Source of the DNA: Roseateles amylovorans | Lineage (GTDB): Bacteria; Pseudomonadota; Gammaproteobacteria; Burkholderiales; Burkholderiaceae_C | Assembly (NCBI RefSeq): GCF_025398155.2 | Contig: NZ_CP104562.2 | Coordinates: forward strand, 5,642,001-5,706,000 | Length of the DNA: 64,000 bases | Direction: 5' to 3' | Part shown: piece by piece, positions 1-9,200 of the stretch | How positions within the stretch are numbered: the stretch's first letter is position 1 | Layout of the letters: every line of letters begins with the position of its first letter | The notes under the pieces: generated by a model | The model's database searches: none | Told to the model about the DNA's origin: nothing | The model's input: the letters and a program-made list of their open reading frames with translations, nothing else | Made by a program: the position numbers and the translations under genes

Positions 1-203
1 AGCGGATTGAGGATGATCTCGTCGAGCGTCTGCTCGCCGGCCAGCACGGGGCTGAGCAGGATGCGGTTGTAGTTGGGATGCGGCTCGGCGCCGAAGACGG
101 TGATGTCGTAGAGATCGGGCGCGATCTTGAGCAGTTCCTCGATCGTGCGCACGCCGGCCATGCCGTTGCCCACCATCACCAGTTTCATCCGTGTCGTGCT
201 CAT
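1..203 (-). CDS. nirB: Nitrite reductase large subunit NirB, N-terminal part
   Basis: Only the first 67 codons lie in the window; the gene continues past base 1. The translation has an FAD-binding Rossmann start (LVMVGNGMAGVRTIEELL, residues 8-25) followed by PHPNYNRILLSPVLAGE, which is typical of assimilatory NAD(P)H nitrite reductase NirB. The enzyme reduces nitrite to ammonium in the cytoplasm. The start is the ATG at 201-203 on the minus strand. It follows nrtD by 70 bases on the same strand, so it is probably the downstream gene of the nitrate uptake operon. The siroheme and Fe-S parts cannot be seen. Confidence 0.85.
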   Translation of the reverse strand, partial: MSTTRMKLVMVGNGMAGVRTIEELLKIAPDLYDITVFGAEPHPNYNRILLSPVLAGEQTLDEIILNP

Positions 204-273
204 GTGCGGGTCTCCTTGGGCAGCGCTCCGCCACGCCGGGCGCGTGCGGGCCGGCGGCGGGGAGCGACGGGGA

Positions 274-1077
274 TCAGGCGGCGGCCTGGTTGTGGCGATG
301 CCGGGTGTAGAGGAAGTCGATCACGGCCTTGCGGGCGTGCACATAGCCGAGGTCTTCGGCCAGGGCGACGCGGTCGCGGGGTCGTGGCAGGGGGACCTTC
401 AGGATCTCGCCGATCGTGGCGGCGGGGCCGTTGGTCATCATCACCACCCGGTCGGACAGCAGCACCGCCTCGTCCACGTCATGGGTGACCATGACGACGG
501 TGCTCTGGGTGCTGGCGACGATCTTCAGCAGCTCGTCCTGCAGATGGGCGCGGGTGAGCGCATCCAGTGCGCCGAAGGGTTCGTCCATCAACAGCACCTT
601 GGGCTCCATCGCCAGGGCGCGTGCGATGCCGACGCGCTGCTTCATGCCACCGGAGATCTCGTGCGGGCGCTTGAACATGGCGTGGCCCATGCCGACCAGC
701 TGCAGCGCGGCCTCGGTGCGTGCGTCCCATTGGTGCCTGGACTCGTGGCGACCGAACACCGACTCCACGGCGAGGCGCACGTTGTCGAAGCAGGAGAGCC
801 AGGGCAGCAGCGAGTGGTTCTGGAACACGACCGCGCGCTCGGGCCCGGGCCCGGCGATCTCGCGACCGTCGCACAGCAGTCCGCCGGCGCTTGGCCGCAG
901 CAGCCCAGCGATCAGGTTCAGCAGCGTCGACTTGCCGCAGCCGGAATGGCCGATCAGCGTCACGAACTCGCCTCGATCGATGTCGAGATCGATCTCACGC
1001 AGCGCATGGAATCGTCCCTGCCGTGACGAGAACACCATCTCGGCTTGCTGAATGCGGATGAAAGGAACGCTCATCAC
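274..1077 (-). CDS. nrtD: Nitrate ABC transporter ATP-binding protein
   Basis: This is the ATPase that powers nitrate import, 267 residues, the usual length for a single-domain subunit. Visible motifs: Walker A GHSGCGKST (43-51), Q-loop Q86, signature ISGGMKQR (141-148, with M in place of the common Q), Walker B VLLMDEP (161-167) and the switch His199. The NrtD/SsuB/TauB group shares this pattern. Nitrate is inferred from the neighbours: NrtB and NrtA upstream, NirB downstream, all on one strand. Two adjacent ATG codons are possible starts, with a GAGGT purine stretch upstream. About 410 bases of repeat-rich DNA separate it from nrtB, which is long for an operon. Confidence 0.9.
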   Translation of the reverse strand: MMSVPFIRIQQAEMVFSSRQGRFHALREIDLDIDRGEFVTLIGHSGCGKSTLLNLIAGLLRPSAGGLLCDGREIAGPGPERAVVFQNHSLLPWLSCFDNVRLAVESVFGRHESRHQWDARTEAALQLVGMGHAMFKRPHEISGGMKQRVGIARALAMEPKVLLMDEPFGALDALTRAHLQDELLKIVASTQSTVVMVTHDVDEAVLLSDRVVMMTNGPAATIGEILKVPLPRPRDRVALAEDLGYVHARKAVIDFLYTRHRHNQAAA

Positions 1078-1156
1078 AGTGACCTCACTTCAACCGGCCC
1101 AAGGCCGACACACGATCCACTCCCCCCGAAGCCCACCGACAGAGAGGCTCAGAGAA

Positions 1157-1482
1157 GAGGCCAAAGGCCGACATATCCAGCGGAGCAACGAGATCCGGCT
1201 TTGCCGAGCTCGCTGCTCGCCCCCGGGGGCCGGCGCCAGCCGGTAGGGGGCCGTCACCCCGCTCAAAAAGGAGGCCCAAGGCCGACATATCCAGCGGAGC
1301 AACGAGATCCGGCTTTGCCGGGCTCGCTGCTCGCCCCCTGGGGGCCGGCGCCAGCCGGTAGGGGGGGCCATCACCCACCCAGAGAGGAGGCCAAAGGCCG
1401 ACATATCCAGCAGAGCAACGAGATCCGGCTTTGCCGGGCTCGCTGCTCGCCCCCTGGGGGGCCGGCGCCAGCCGGTAGGGGG
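1157..1482. repeat. Three tandem copies of a ~95-bp GC-rich intergenic repeat
   Basis: Copies at about 1157-1250, 1271-1365 and 1387-1482 are nearly identical. Each contains GGCCGACATATCCAGC, the small inverted repeat CCGGCTTTGCCG, the run GAGCTCGCTGCTCGCCCC, and an end with GGCGCCAGCCGGTAGGGGG. Linkers of about 20 bases differ between copies. A short extra edge (ACCGGTAGGGGG) lies at 1493-1504 and overlaps the last codons of nrtB, and a partial CCCAAGGCCGACA occurs near 1098. The array fills the gap between nrtB and nrtD. The palindromic parts could fold in the mRNA. It looks like a dispersed REP-like family, but other genomic copies cannot be seen here. Confidence 0.85.
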
Positions 1483-1489
1483 GTACCAA

Positions 1490-2407
1490 TCAACCGGTAG
1501 GGGGGATCAATTTGATCAACACCCATTCGAGCAGCATGCCGACGATGCCGATCACGAAAATCGCGATGATGATGTGCTGCACATTGAGGTTGTTCCACTC
1601 GTCCCACACCCAGAAGCCGATGCCCACGCCGCCGGTCAGCATCTCCGCCGCCACGATCACCAGCCACGCGGTGCCCACCGACAGCCGCACGCCGGTCAGC
1701 ATGTAGGGCAGCACGGCCGGCAACAGGATGCGCGTCACCAGCTTCCACTCGGACAGCTGCAGCACCCGGGCCACATTCAGATAGTCCTGCGGCACCCGCT
1801 GCACGCCCACCGCGGTGTTCACCACCATCGGCCAGATCGAGCAGATGAAGATGGTCCAGATGGCCGCCGGGTTGGCGCTCTTGAACACCAGCAGCCCGAT
1901 GGGCAGCCAGGCCAGCGGCGAGACCGGCTTGAGCAGACTGATCAACGGCGACAGCATGCGGCTGGCGAATTCGAAACGGCCGATCACAAAGCCCAGCGGA
2001 ATGCCAACAGCCGCGGCCAGCCCGAAGCCCACTCCGACGCGCTGCAGCGAATACAGCACGTTCCATCCAATGCCCTGGTCATTCGGCCCGTTCCGATAGA
2101 ACGGATCGGCGAACAGCTTGACCGCCGCCTCCCAGGTCGCACCGGGCGTGGGGAAAGCGCCGCCCTTCAAGGTCGCGAGGAACCACACCAACCACAGCAG
2201 GCCCAGGCCGGCCGCCGGCGGCAGCACCCGCATCCAGACGGCGCGCCAGTCCACAGGCACCCGAGGCGCCTTGGCGGGGTCGGCCCGGGGCGAGATCCTG
2301 TCCGGCCCGGCCGTGGCGTCGCGCGGGGTGGCTCCGGACGCGGCCACAGCCGCTGCGGCTGGTTCCACCGGCGGGTCACCTGGGGAATGAAAGACTGCAC
2401 TCACCAT
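1490..2407 (-). CDS. nrtB: Nitrate ABC transporter permease
   Basis: Inner-membrane channel subunit of the nitrate importer, 305 residues. The first ~50 residues are a polar Ala/Pro-rich cytoplasmic extension. Hydrophobic segments start near residue 60 (LPPAAGLGLLWLVWFLATL) and continue to the end. The EAA-type coupling loop is visible around LNVARVLQLSEWKLVTRILL. The C-terminus is odd: the last helix GMLLEWVLIKL is followed only by IPPTG and a stop. The PPTG codons are made of the repeat edge ACCGGTAGGGGG, whereas family members usually carry a further basic tail. The repeat has therefore probably replaced the native tail. Its neighbours nrtA and nrtD fix the substrate as nitrate (inference). 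Confidence 0.9.
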   Translation of the reverse strand: MVSAVFHSPGDPPVEPAAAAVAASGATPRDATAGPDRISPRADPAKAPRVPVDWRAVWMRVLPPAAGLGLLWLVWFLATLKGGAFPTPGATWEAAVKLFADPFYRNGPNDQGIGWNVLYSLQRVGVGFGLAAAVGIPLGFVIGRFEFASRMLSPLISLLKPVSPLAWLPIGLLVFKSANPAAIWTIFICSIWPMVVNTAVGVQRVPQDYLNVARVLQLSEWKLVTRILLPAVLPYMLTGVRLSVGTAWLVIVAAEMLTGGVGIGFWVWDEWNNLNVQHIIIAIFVIGIVGMLLEWVLIKLIPPTG

Positions 2408-2443
2408 GTCGAACTCCTTTGATGACGGGGCATGCCCGACCGT

Positions 2444-3664
2444 TCAACCGCGCACCTTGAAGCTGTCGGCGTACTTCGCGGGGTCCTTGCCATCCCAGAC
2501 CACGCCGTCGATGAGCTTGGTGCTGCGCAGGCTCTCCTTGGGCACGCTCACCCCCAGCGCCGACGCGGCCTGCTTGTAGAGCTCGATCTGGTTGATCTGG
2601 CGCGCCACGCCCAGGTAATCCGGATGGGTCTTGATCAGGCCCCAGCGCTTGTGCTGAGTCAGGAACCACATGCCGTCGGACAGCCAGGGGAAATTGACCT
2701 GGCCGTCGTTGAAGAACTTCATGTAGTTCGGGTCGTCCCAGGTCTTGCCCAGGCCGTTCTGGTAGCGGCCCAGGATGCGCTGGTTGATCGCATCGACGCT
2801 GGTGTTGACATAGGCCTTGTCGGCGATGGTCTCGGCCATCTTCTGCTTGTTGGACAGGCTGGCATCGATCCAGCGGCTGGCCTCCAGCACCGCCATGATC
2901 ACGGCGCGGGCGGTGTTCGGATACTGCTTCACGAAGTCGCCGGTGGTGCCGAGCACCTTCTCGGGATGATCCTTCCAGATGTCCTGGGTGGTGGCCGCGG
3001 TGATGCCGATGCCATCGATGATCGCGCGATGGTTCCAGGGCTCGCCCACGCAGAAGCCATCCATGTTGCCCACCCGCATGTTGGCCACCATCTGCGGCGG
3101 CGGCACGGTGATGACCTTGGCCTCCTTCAAGGGATTCACACCCGCCGCGGCCAGCCAGTAATACAGCCACATCGCATGGGTGCCGGTGGGAAAGGTCTGG
3201 GCGAACGTGTAGTCGCGCTTGTCGGTGCGCATGACCTTGGCCAGCGAGGCCCCATCCGTCGCACCGGCATCGGCCAGCTTCTTCGACAGGGTGATGGCCT
3301 GGCCGTTGTTGTTGAGGGTCATCAGCACCGCCATGTCCTTCTTCGGACCGGCCACGCCGAGGTGCACGCCGTAGATCAGGCCGTAGAGGACATGCGCCAT
3401 GTCCAGCTCGCCGTTGACCAGCTTGTCGCGCACGCCGGCCCAGGAGGACTCCTTGGTCGGCACGATCTTGATGCCGTATTTCTTGTCGAAGCCCAGCGCG
3501 GCCGCCATCACCACCGAGGCGCAATCGGTCAGCGGAATGAAGCCGATGCGGACCTCCTGCTTTTCCGGCTTGTCCGACCCGGCGGCCCACGCCCCGCCGG
3601 GCAGCGTCCCGACGCCGGAGAGGGCCGCACCCGCGGCGAGCAACCTGCGACGCTCCGCACTCAT
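2444..3664 (-). CDS. nrtA: Nitrate ABC transporter substrate-binding protein
   Basis: Periplasmic nitrate-binding protein, 406 residues from this start. I chose the ATG at 3662-3664 because AAGGAGGGG lies six bases upstream; a longer form starting at 3700 has no such site. The N-terminus MSAERRRLLAAGAALSG has an arginine cluster before a hydrophobic stretch ending in GAWA, a possible Tat or Sec signal. The body has the NrtA/CmpA/NasF hallmarks VRIGFIPLTDCA, FPTGTHAMWLYYWLAAAG and MDGFCVGEPWNHRAI. It is the first gene after the ANTAR leader, so it should be controlled by antitermination. A NasS sensor would look similar, but the signal peptide and the following permease gene favour a transporter role. 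Confidence 0.9.
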   Translation of the reverse strand: MSAERRRLLAAGAALSGVGTLPGGAWAAGSDKPEKQEVRIGFIPLTDCASVVMAAALGFDKKYGIKIVPTKESSWAGVRDKLVNGELDMAHVLYGLIYGVHLGVAGPKKDMAVLMTLNNNGQAITLSKKLADAGATDGASLAKVMRTDKRDYTFAQTFPTGTHAMWLYYWLAAAGVNPLKEAKVITVPPPQMVANMRVGNMDGFCVGEPWNHRAIIDGIGITAATTQDIWKDHPEKVLGTTGDFVKQYPNTARAVIMAVLEASRWIDASLSNKQKMAETIADKAYVNTSVDAINQRILGRYQNGLGKTWDDPNYMKFFNDGQVNFPWLSDGMWFLTQHKRWGLIKTHPDYLGVARQINQIELYKQAASALGVSVPKESLRSTKLIDGVVWDGKDPAKYADSFKVRG

Positions 3665-3774
3665 CAACCCCTCCTTGGACCCACGAGAACCGTTGTGCAT
3701 TCAAGATCTCCGATGACGCGCGGGACGGCCCGCGCCGCTGTCCGCCGAAGCCCGGCCTGGACCGAGCGGAAAAC

Positions 3775-3834
3775 AAAAAAGGCGTCACGATCGGATGCAT
3801 GAGCGCAACGCGCTGCACACACCGGATCGGACGC
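3775..3834 (-). terminator. Leader terminator upstream of nrtA
   Basis: On the minus strand GGCGTC-C-GATC (3824-3834) pairs with GATC-GT-GACGCC (3781-3792), with an inner hairpin AGCGC-GTT-GCGCT, and is followed by CCTTTTTTG. This is a strong intrinsic terminator lying 110 bases before the nrtA start codon, in the leader and not after a gene. In ANTAR-controlled systems this is the element the regulator overrides. Confidence 0.8.
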
Positions 3835-3860
3835 CTTTGTCCTGCCAGTTGCTGGCTGAA

Positions 3861-3880
3861 GGCCCACGCCGTTGTGGACC
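3861..3880 (-). promoter_or_regulatory. ANTAR-type target hairpin in the nrtA leader
   Basis: Minus-strand RNA GGTCCAC-AACGGC-GTGGGCC forms a 7-bp stem (one G-U pair) with a six-base loop that has A at position 1 and G at position 4. This is the loop rule known for RNAs bound by ANTAR proteins. It lies 26 bases upstream of the leader terminator. A possible partner hairpin (CGGG-ACGCGG-CCCG, 3912-3925) has A at loop position 1 but not G at position 4, and a third (GCGTTC-CTCTCT-GAACGC, 3926-3943) does not fit. The whole gap 3665-4053 therefore seems to be a regulatory leader plus the nasT-distal promoter. Confidence 0.72.
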
Positions 3881-4053
3881 TCGATGAATCAGTTGCATGA
3901 AGCGTGCCAATCGGGCCGCGTCCCGGCGTTCAGAGAGGAACGCTCAAGTCGACGGGTTGTTGAAGCGCTGGGGCTGCACGGTCTCATCGCAGCAGCGCGC
4001 CATCACGGTGCGGTTGGTGGTGCACGCTGCACCACGGCAGCGAGGCGGGACGC

Positions 4054-4701
4054 TCAACCCGATCGCAGCAGATCGTTGGCGTCGATCACGCGCTGAGCGA
4101 CCTGCGCCAGCGTCTCGCCGCGGTCCATGGCGAGCTTGCGCAGCCGCTGATGGGCCTTCTCCTCATCCAGGCCCATTTCGCGCATCAGAATGCCTTTGGC
4201 GCGGTCGAGTGTCTTGCGTGAAGCCAGTTGCGCCTGCGCCTTGCTGAGCTCCTCGCGCAGGGCGAGGTCCTGCTCGAATCGCGCGATGGCCACTTGCAGC
4301 ACCGGCGCCAGACGTTGGGTCTGCAGACCCGCCACCACATAGGCGCTGACGCCGGCCTTGATCGCGCGGCGCATCGGGGCCTGGTCCGCGTCCTCGGCGA
4401 AGACCACCACCGGCCGGGGCAGGCGTTCCGAGAGCGTGGCCAGGTTCTCCAGGGTGTCGCGGGTCGGTGATTCCGCATCGACGATGACGACATCGGGCTG
4501 CAGGCGCAGCACGCAGTCATGAATCAATGTGGCTTGCTCGACGACGCCCACCACCTCGCAGCCCTGGCGCGCCAACTCATCGCGCAGCAGGTCGACGCGG
4601 TGGGCACCGTCGTCGATGAGCAGCACGCGCAGGCCGGCCGTGGGCAGTGTGGGAGGGGAAGCGGGCGGTGGGGTCACGCGGTGGTGGAGCGCAAGTTTCA
4701 T
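4054..4701 (-). CDS. nasT: ANTAR-domain antitermination response regulator (NasT-type)
   Basis: 215 residues from the ATG at 4699-4701; upstream in-frame codons lack the family pattern. Residues 24-140 form a receiver-like domain (VLLIDDGAHRVDLLRDEL, VVIVDAES with Asp75, and KAGVSAYVV). Residues ~150-212 are the ANTAR RNA-binding helices (LDRAKGILMREMGLDEEKAH, then ETLAQVAQRVIDAN). NasT proteins bind paired hairpins in leader RNA and let transcription pass a terminator when nitrate is present, usually released by the sensor NasS. The target leader lies directly downstream. No nasS is present in this window, so the sensor is elsewhere or different. Confidence 0.88.
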   Translation of the reverse strand: MKLALHHRVTPPPASPPTLPTAGLRVLLIDDGAHRVDLLRDELARQGCEVVGVVEQATLIHDCVLRLQPDVVIVDAESPTRDTLENLATLSERLPRPVVVFAEDADQAPMRRAIKAGVSAYVVAGLQTQRLAPVLQVAIARFEQDLALREELSKAQAQLASRKTLDRAKGILMREMGLDEEKAHQRLRKLAMDRGETLAQVAQRVIDANDLLRSG

Positions 4702-4870
4702 GCCGCTGGGCGGCGCAAGTGCGCTGGCCGGGGCTGCGCGCGAGGAGCAATCGATGCGCCTGAAACCGCAGTATTTACCGATCACAGGTCGTGGTTTCAG
4801 GGGGCGGCGATGCGCTGTCAATCGGCATAAGGTCGCGCTGCACCGACACCGTACGGTGCGAGGAGTTCCC

Positions 4871-5983
4871 ATGAGCCACTCGATCACGCCCCGCCCGCTC
4901 CCCACCACCGGGACGATCGTCCGCAGCAGAGGAAGGCGTCAGGGCAAGGCGCTGGCGTTGGTCCTGGCGGGAAGTCTGTCCACGTCGATGGGGCTGTCGG
5001 CCCAGACATTCGATGCCTACACGGTGGTGGATGTGTATGTTCCAGGACAGTCGGTCGTCCGTCGCAGCGAGCCGTACACGCAAGCTGGGGCCCTGGTCGA
5101 CCAACAGCGTCTGGTCGCCAGGCCGGAGGACCTGGACGGTGAAGCTCAGGGACTGACGTCGATCAGCGTCACGATGGCGCCGGGCCGCATGGGGCTCTTC
5201 ACGCAAAGCACGGCATCGTTGACCACGCCGCAGTACGACCAGAGCGTCGGCGTCTGGGGAGAAGCGTCAGCCACGATCGCTGACCGCTTCATCGTCAGCT
5301 GTCCGACGTGCGTCGTCGGCAGTGTCGGCTGGCTCACCGTGAAATTGCGCTTCGACGGCCAGCATCAGCTCGAGGCTCAGGTGCCTCCGTCGGCCAGCGA
5401 CAACACCCGTTTTTTCGGATCGGCAGGCTGGGGAACGTCTTTCTCCATGCAAGCTCAGAACGTGCCGTGGGAACCATCACCGGATCCGTACCCTTCACCT
5501 GATCCATCCTCCATCAGTCGATCCATGTGGGAGCGCGATTTCCATGACAACGATGGGACTGATCAGGAGGGCCGGTACTTTGAAGAACCGGAGTCCCTCA
5601 CGGTGGCGTTCGTCTTCGGCCAGCCCGTCGACTTCCAATGGAGCGCCACCGTCAACACCCTGGCGATGGTGCTTCCATTGAGCCAATCACCATCGGCCGG
5701 CGTCGTCTCGGGATGGTCCATGAGCCAGGTCGACCTTGCGCACGCCTTCATCTGGGATGGGATCACCGTGCTGGACAGCAGCTATCAGCCGGTCTCTGGC
5801 TATGTCGCTCGCAACGCCAATGGTCTGGACTACGCCCAGAGCTTCGCGGTGGCCGCCGTGCCCGAGCCCGGAACCTGGCTGCTGATGGGCACGGGCGTGG
5901 CGCTGCTGTCTCTCGTGGCCCGCAGACGCCGGCAAGGCACGCCACTGGAGACCGGTTCGCCCTCCAGCGCCTCGGCGGCGTAA
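4871..5983 (+). CDS. PEP-CTERM exported protein of unknown function
   Basis: 370 residues; start at ATG 4871 preceded by AGGAG. A signal-like hydrophobic stretch (ALALVLAGSLSTSMGLSAQ) lies at about residues 26-45. The C-terminus is a textbook sorting tail: VPEPG, a transmembrane helix (TWLLMGTGVALLSLVA), then RRRRQ. Such proteins are exported, processed by an exosortase and often linked to exopolysaccharide. The body is beta-rich, rich in Ser/Thr/Gln, and holds a short proline-rich linker (EPSPDPYPSPDPSS). No enzyme motif was recognised. It is divergent from nasT. Confidence 0.85.
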   Translation: MSHSITPRPLPTTGTIVRSRGRRQGKALALVLAGSLSTSMGLSAQTFDAYTVVDVYVPGQSVVRRSEPYTQAGALVDQQRLVARPEDLDGEAQGLTSISVTMAPGRMGLFTQSTASLTTPQYDQSVGVWGEASATIADRFIVSCPTCVVGSVGWLTVKLRFDGQHQLEAQVPPSASDNTRFFGSAGWGTSFSMQAQNVPWEPSPDPYPSPDPSSISRSMWERDFHDNDGTDQEGRYFEEPESLTVAFVFGQPVDFQWSATVNTLAMVLPLSQSPSAGVVSGWSMSQVDLAHAFIWDGITVLDSSYQPVSGYVARNANGLDYAQSFAVAAVPEPGTWLLMGTGVALLSLVARRRRQGTPLETGSPSSASAA

Positions 5984-6114
5984 GGCAAGCTTGAGTGATC
6001 CATCGCGGCGGCGTCTATCGCCACCCTCTGCGCCAGCGGCAAGCCCTCCACCAAGGGTAAACGCGTAGTCAACGGGCGCCCCGCCCCACGCGTCGTCCAC
6101 GTCACCCAACTCCC

Positions 6115-6132
6115 GTTTACGTTAACGTCAAC
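6115..6132. promoter_or_regulatory. Palindromic operator upstream of icmF (LiuR-like)
   Basis: GTTTACGTTAACGTCAAC is a near-perfect palindrome centred on GTTAAC, about 100 bases before the icmF start. It resembles, from memory, the sites of MerR-family LiuR regulators of branched-chain amino acid and acyl-CoA catabolism. No regulator gene lies adjacent. Binding is inferred. Confidence 0.5.
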
Positions 6133-6227
6133 CGGCGCCTAGAATCGACGGACGCTTGACCGATCGTTCGAGAACAAAGGGCACCGCGGCCGACCCGGCC
6201 TGCAGGCGATCCCGCTGGAGACATGCC

Positions 6228-9200
6228 ATGACCGAGATGTCCGCCGAGTACCAGGCCCTGGCCGAGTACCGTCCCACCCACAAGGTCCGCTTCGTGACCG
6301 CCGCCAGCCTGTTCGACGGGCATGACGCCGCGATCAACATCATGCGGCGCATCCTGCAAAGCATGGGCGCGGAGGTGATCCACCTCGGCCACAACCGCTC
6401 GGTGGATGAAGTCGTCACCGCCGCGCTCCAGGAGGACGCCCAGGGCATTGCCGTGAGCTCCTACCAGGGCGGCCATGTCGAGTACTTCAAGTACATGGTG
6501 GAGTTGCTGCGTCAGCGCGGCGGCGAAGGCATTCAGGTGTTTGGCGGAGGCGGTGGCGTCATCGTGCCGGCGGAAATCCGCGAACTGAGCGATCAGGGCG
6601 TGCGCATCTACAGCCCGGAAGACGGCCAGCGCATGGGCCTGCAGGGCATGATCGGCGAGATGGTGATGCGCTGCGACCGCGACCTCAGCGCCGACGCCCC
6701 CACCCAACTCGATGCGTTGCAAGGCCACACCGAAGCCGCCTGGCGCTCGCTCGCTCGCGCGATCACCGCGCTGGAGAATGGCCGGGCCGATCCCGATTTC
6801 ACCCGCGCGTTGCGCGAAGGCGCTGCGACGCTGCGCACACCCGTGCTGGGCATCACCGGCACCGGCGGCGCGGGCAAGTCCAGCCTGACCGACGAGTTGA
6901 TTCGCCGACTGCGTCTGGATCAGGACGATGCGCTGCGCATCGCGGTGATCTCCATCGATCCGTCGCGGCGCAAGAGCGGCGGCGCTTTGCTCGGCGACCG
7001 CATCCGCATGAATGCCATCGCGCCCTGGACATCGATGCGCAACGCAGCCTCCGGCGCGGTGCTCGGCGGGCAGCGGGTGTTCATGCGATCGCTGGCCACG
7101 CGCGATTTCGGGTCCGAAATCTCCAAGGCGCTGCCCGATGTGATCGCCGCGGCCAAGGTGGCGGGCTTTGATCTGGTGATCGTGGAGACCTCCGGCATCG
7201 GCCAGGGGGACGCCGCGATCGTGCCGCATGTCGATGTGCCGATGTATGTGATGACCCCCGAGTTCGGCGCGGCCAGCCAGCTCGAGAAGATCGACATGCT
7301 GGACTTTGCCGAGTTCGTCGCCATCAACAAGTTCGATCGCAAGGGCGCGGCCGACGCTTGGCGCGATGTCGCCAAGCAGGTGCAGCGCAACCAGGAAGCC
7401 TGGGGCAAGCGGGCCGAGGAGTTGCCTGTCTTCGGGACCATGGCCAGCCGCTTCAACGACGACGGCGTGACCGCGCTGTATCAAGCGCTGAAACCACGTC
7501 TGGCCGAGCTGGGCTTGTCGCTGCGCGAGGGCCGGCTGCCGTCGGCCGCCACCCGTTTCAGCACCCATCAAACGCCCATCGTGCCGCCCGCCCGCGCACG
7601 TTATCTGGCGGAGATCTCCGACACCGTGCGGGCCTACAAGCGCCGCGCACGTGCCCAGGCCCGACTGGCACGGGAGATCCAGCAACTGACCGCCAGCGCA
7701 GCCATGCTGAGCGAGGCGGACCCGGCCTCGGTCCCAACGGACCCACACGCTGCGGGCACTGCGGCCGCCGCATCGACCTCCCCGATCGCTGCGCTAACGG
7801 CCCTCGCCACCGCCCGGCAGGCCCGGCTCGATGCCGATGCCCGCCAACTGCTGGCGCAGTGGCCGGACATGCAGCAGGCCTACGCCGGCGATGAATACGT
7901 GGTGAAGATCCGCGACAAGGAGATCCGTACCGCGCTGGTGTCGACCTCACTGTCGGGCACCAAGGTGCGCAAGGTGGTGCTGCCGACCTACGAGGACCAA
8001 GGCGAGCTGCTGAAGTGGCTGATGCTGGAGAACGTCCCCGGCAGCTTCCCCTACACCGCCGGTGTGTTTGCCTTCAAGCGCGAGGGCGAGGATCCCACCC
8101 GCATGTTCGCGGGCGAGGGGGATGCCTTCCGTACCAACCGCCGCTTCAAGCTGGTCTCCGAAGGTCTGCCGGCCAAGCGGCTGTCCACCGCCTTCGACTC
8201 GGTGACGCTTTACGGCGCCGACCCCGCACCGCGGCCTGACATCTACGGCAAGGTCGGCAACTCCGGCGTCAGCATCGCGACGCTGGACGACATGAAGGTG
8301 CTCTACGACGGCTTCGACCTCTGCCATCCGACGACCTCGGTCTCGATGACGATCAACGGCCCGGCGCCGACCATTCTGGCGATGTTCATGAACACCGCCG
8401 TGGACCAGCAACTGGCGAAGTTCAAGGCCGACAACGGTCGCGATCCCACCGCCGACGAAACCGCCAAGATTCGCGCCTGGGTGCTGGCGAATGTGCGTGG
8501 CACCGTGCAGGCCGACATCCTCAAGGAGGACCAGGGGCAGAACACCTGCATCTTCTCGACCGAGTTCTCGCTGAAGGTGATGGGCGACATTGCGCAGTAC
8601 TTCGTGCATCACAACGTGCGCAATTTCTACTCGGTGTCGATCAGCGGCTATCACATCGCCGAGGCGGGGGCGAACCCGATCTCGCAACTGGCCTTCACGC
8701 TGTCGAACGGGTTCACCTTCGTCGAGGCGTATCTGGCCCGCGGCATGCACATCGACGACTTCGCGCCCAACCTGAGCTTCTTCTTCAGCAACGGCATGGA
8801 CCCGGAATACACCGTGCTGGGACGCGTGGCGCGCCGCATCTGGGCCGTCGCGATGCGCGACAAGTACGGCGCCAACGAGCGCAGCCAGAAACTGAAATAT
8901 CACATCCAGACGTCGGGCCGCAGCCTGCATGCGCAGGAGATCGCCTTCAACGACATCCGGACCACGCTGCAAGCCCTGATCGCCATCTACGACAACTGCA
9001 ACTCGCTGCACACCAACGCCTACGACGAGGCGATCACCACGCCGACCGAGGAGTCGGTGCGCCGTGCGATGGCGATCCAGCTGATCATCAACCGCGAATG
9101 GGGCCTGGCCAAGAACGAAAATCCGAGCCAGGGCGCCTTCATCATCGAGGAGATGACGGAGCTGGTCGAGGAGGCGGTGCTGGCCGAATTCGAACGCATT

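Noticed and set aside
2444..3664. Calling the nrtA gene the sensor nasS
   Set aside because: It has an export signal and is followed by permease and ATPase genes, which fits the transporter subunit.
2376..3818. 480-codon frame overlapping nrtA in another frame
   Set aside because: Arg/Gly-rich, no family features; nrtA is unmistakable on the same bases.
6117..7748. Long minus-strand frame opposite icmF
   Set aside because: Shadow of a clear IcmF gene, low-complexity His/Ala/Gly translation.
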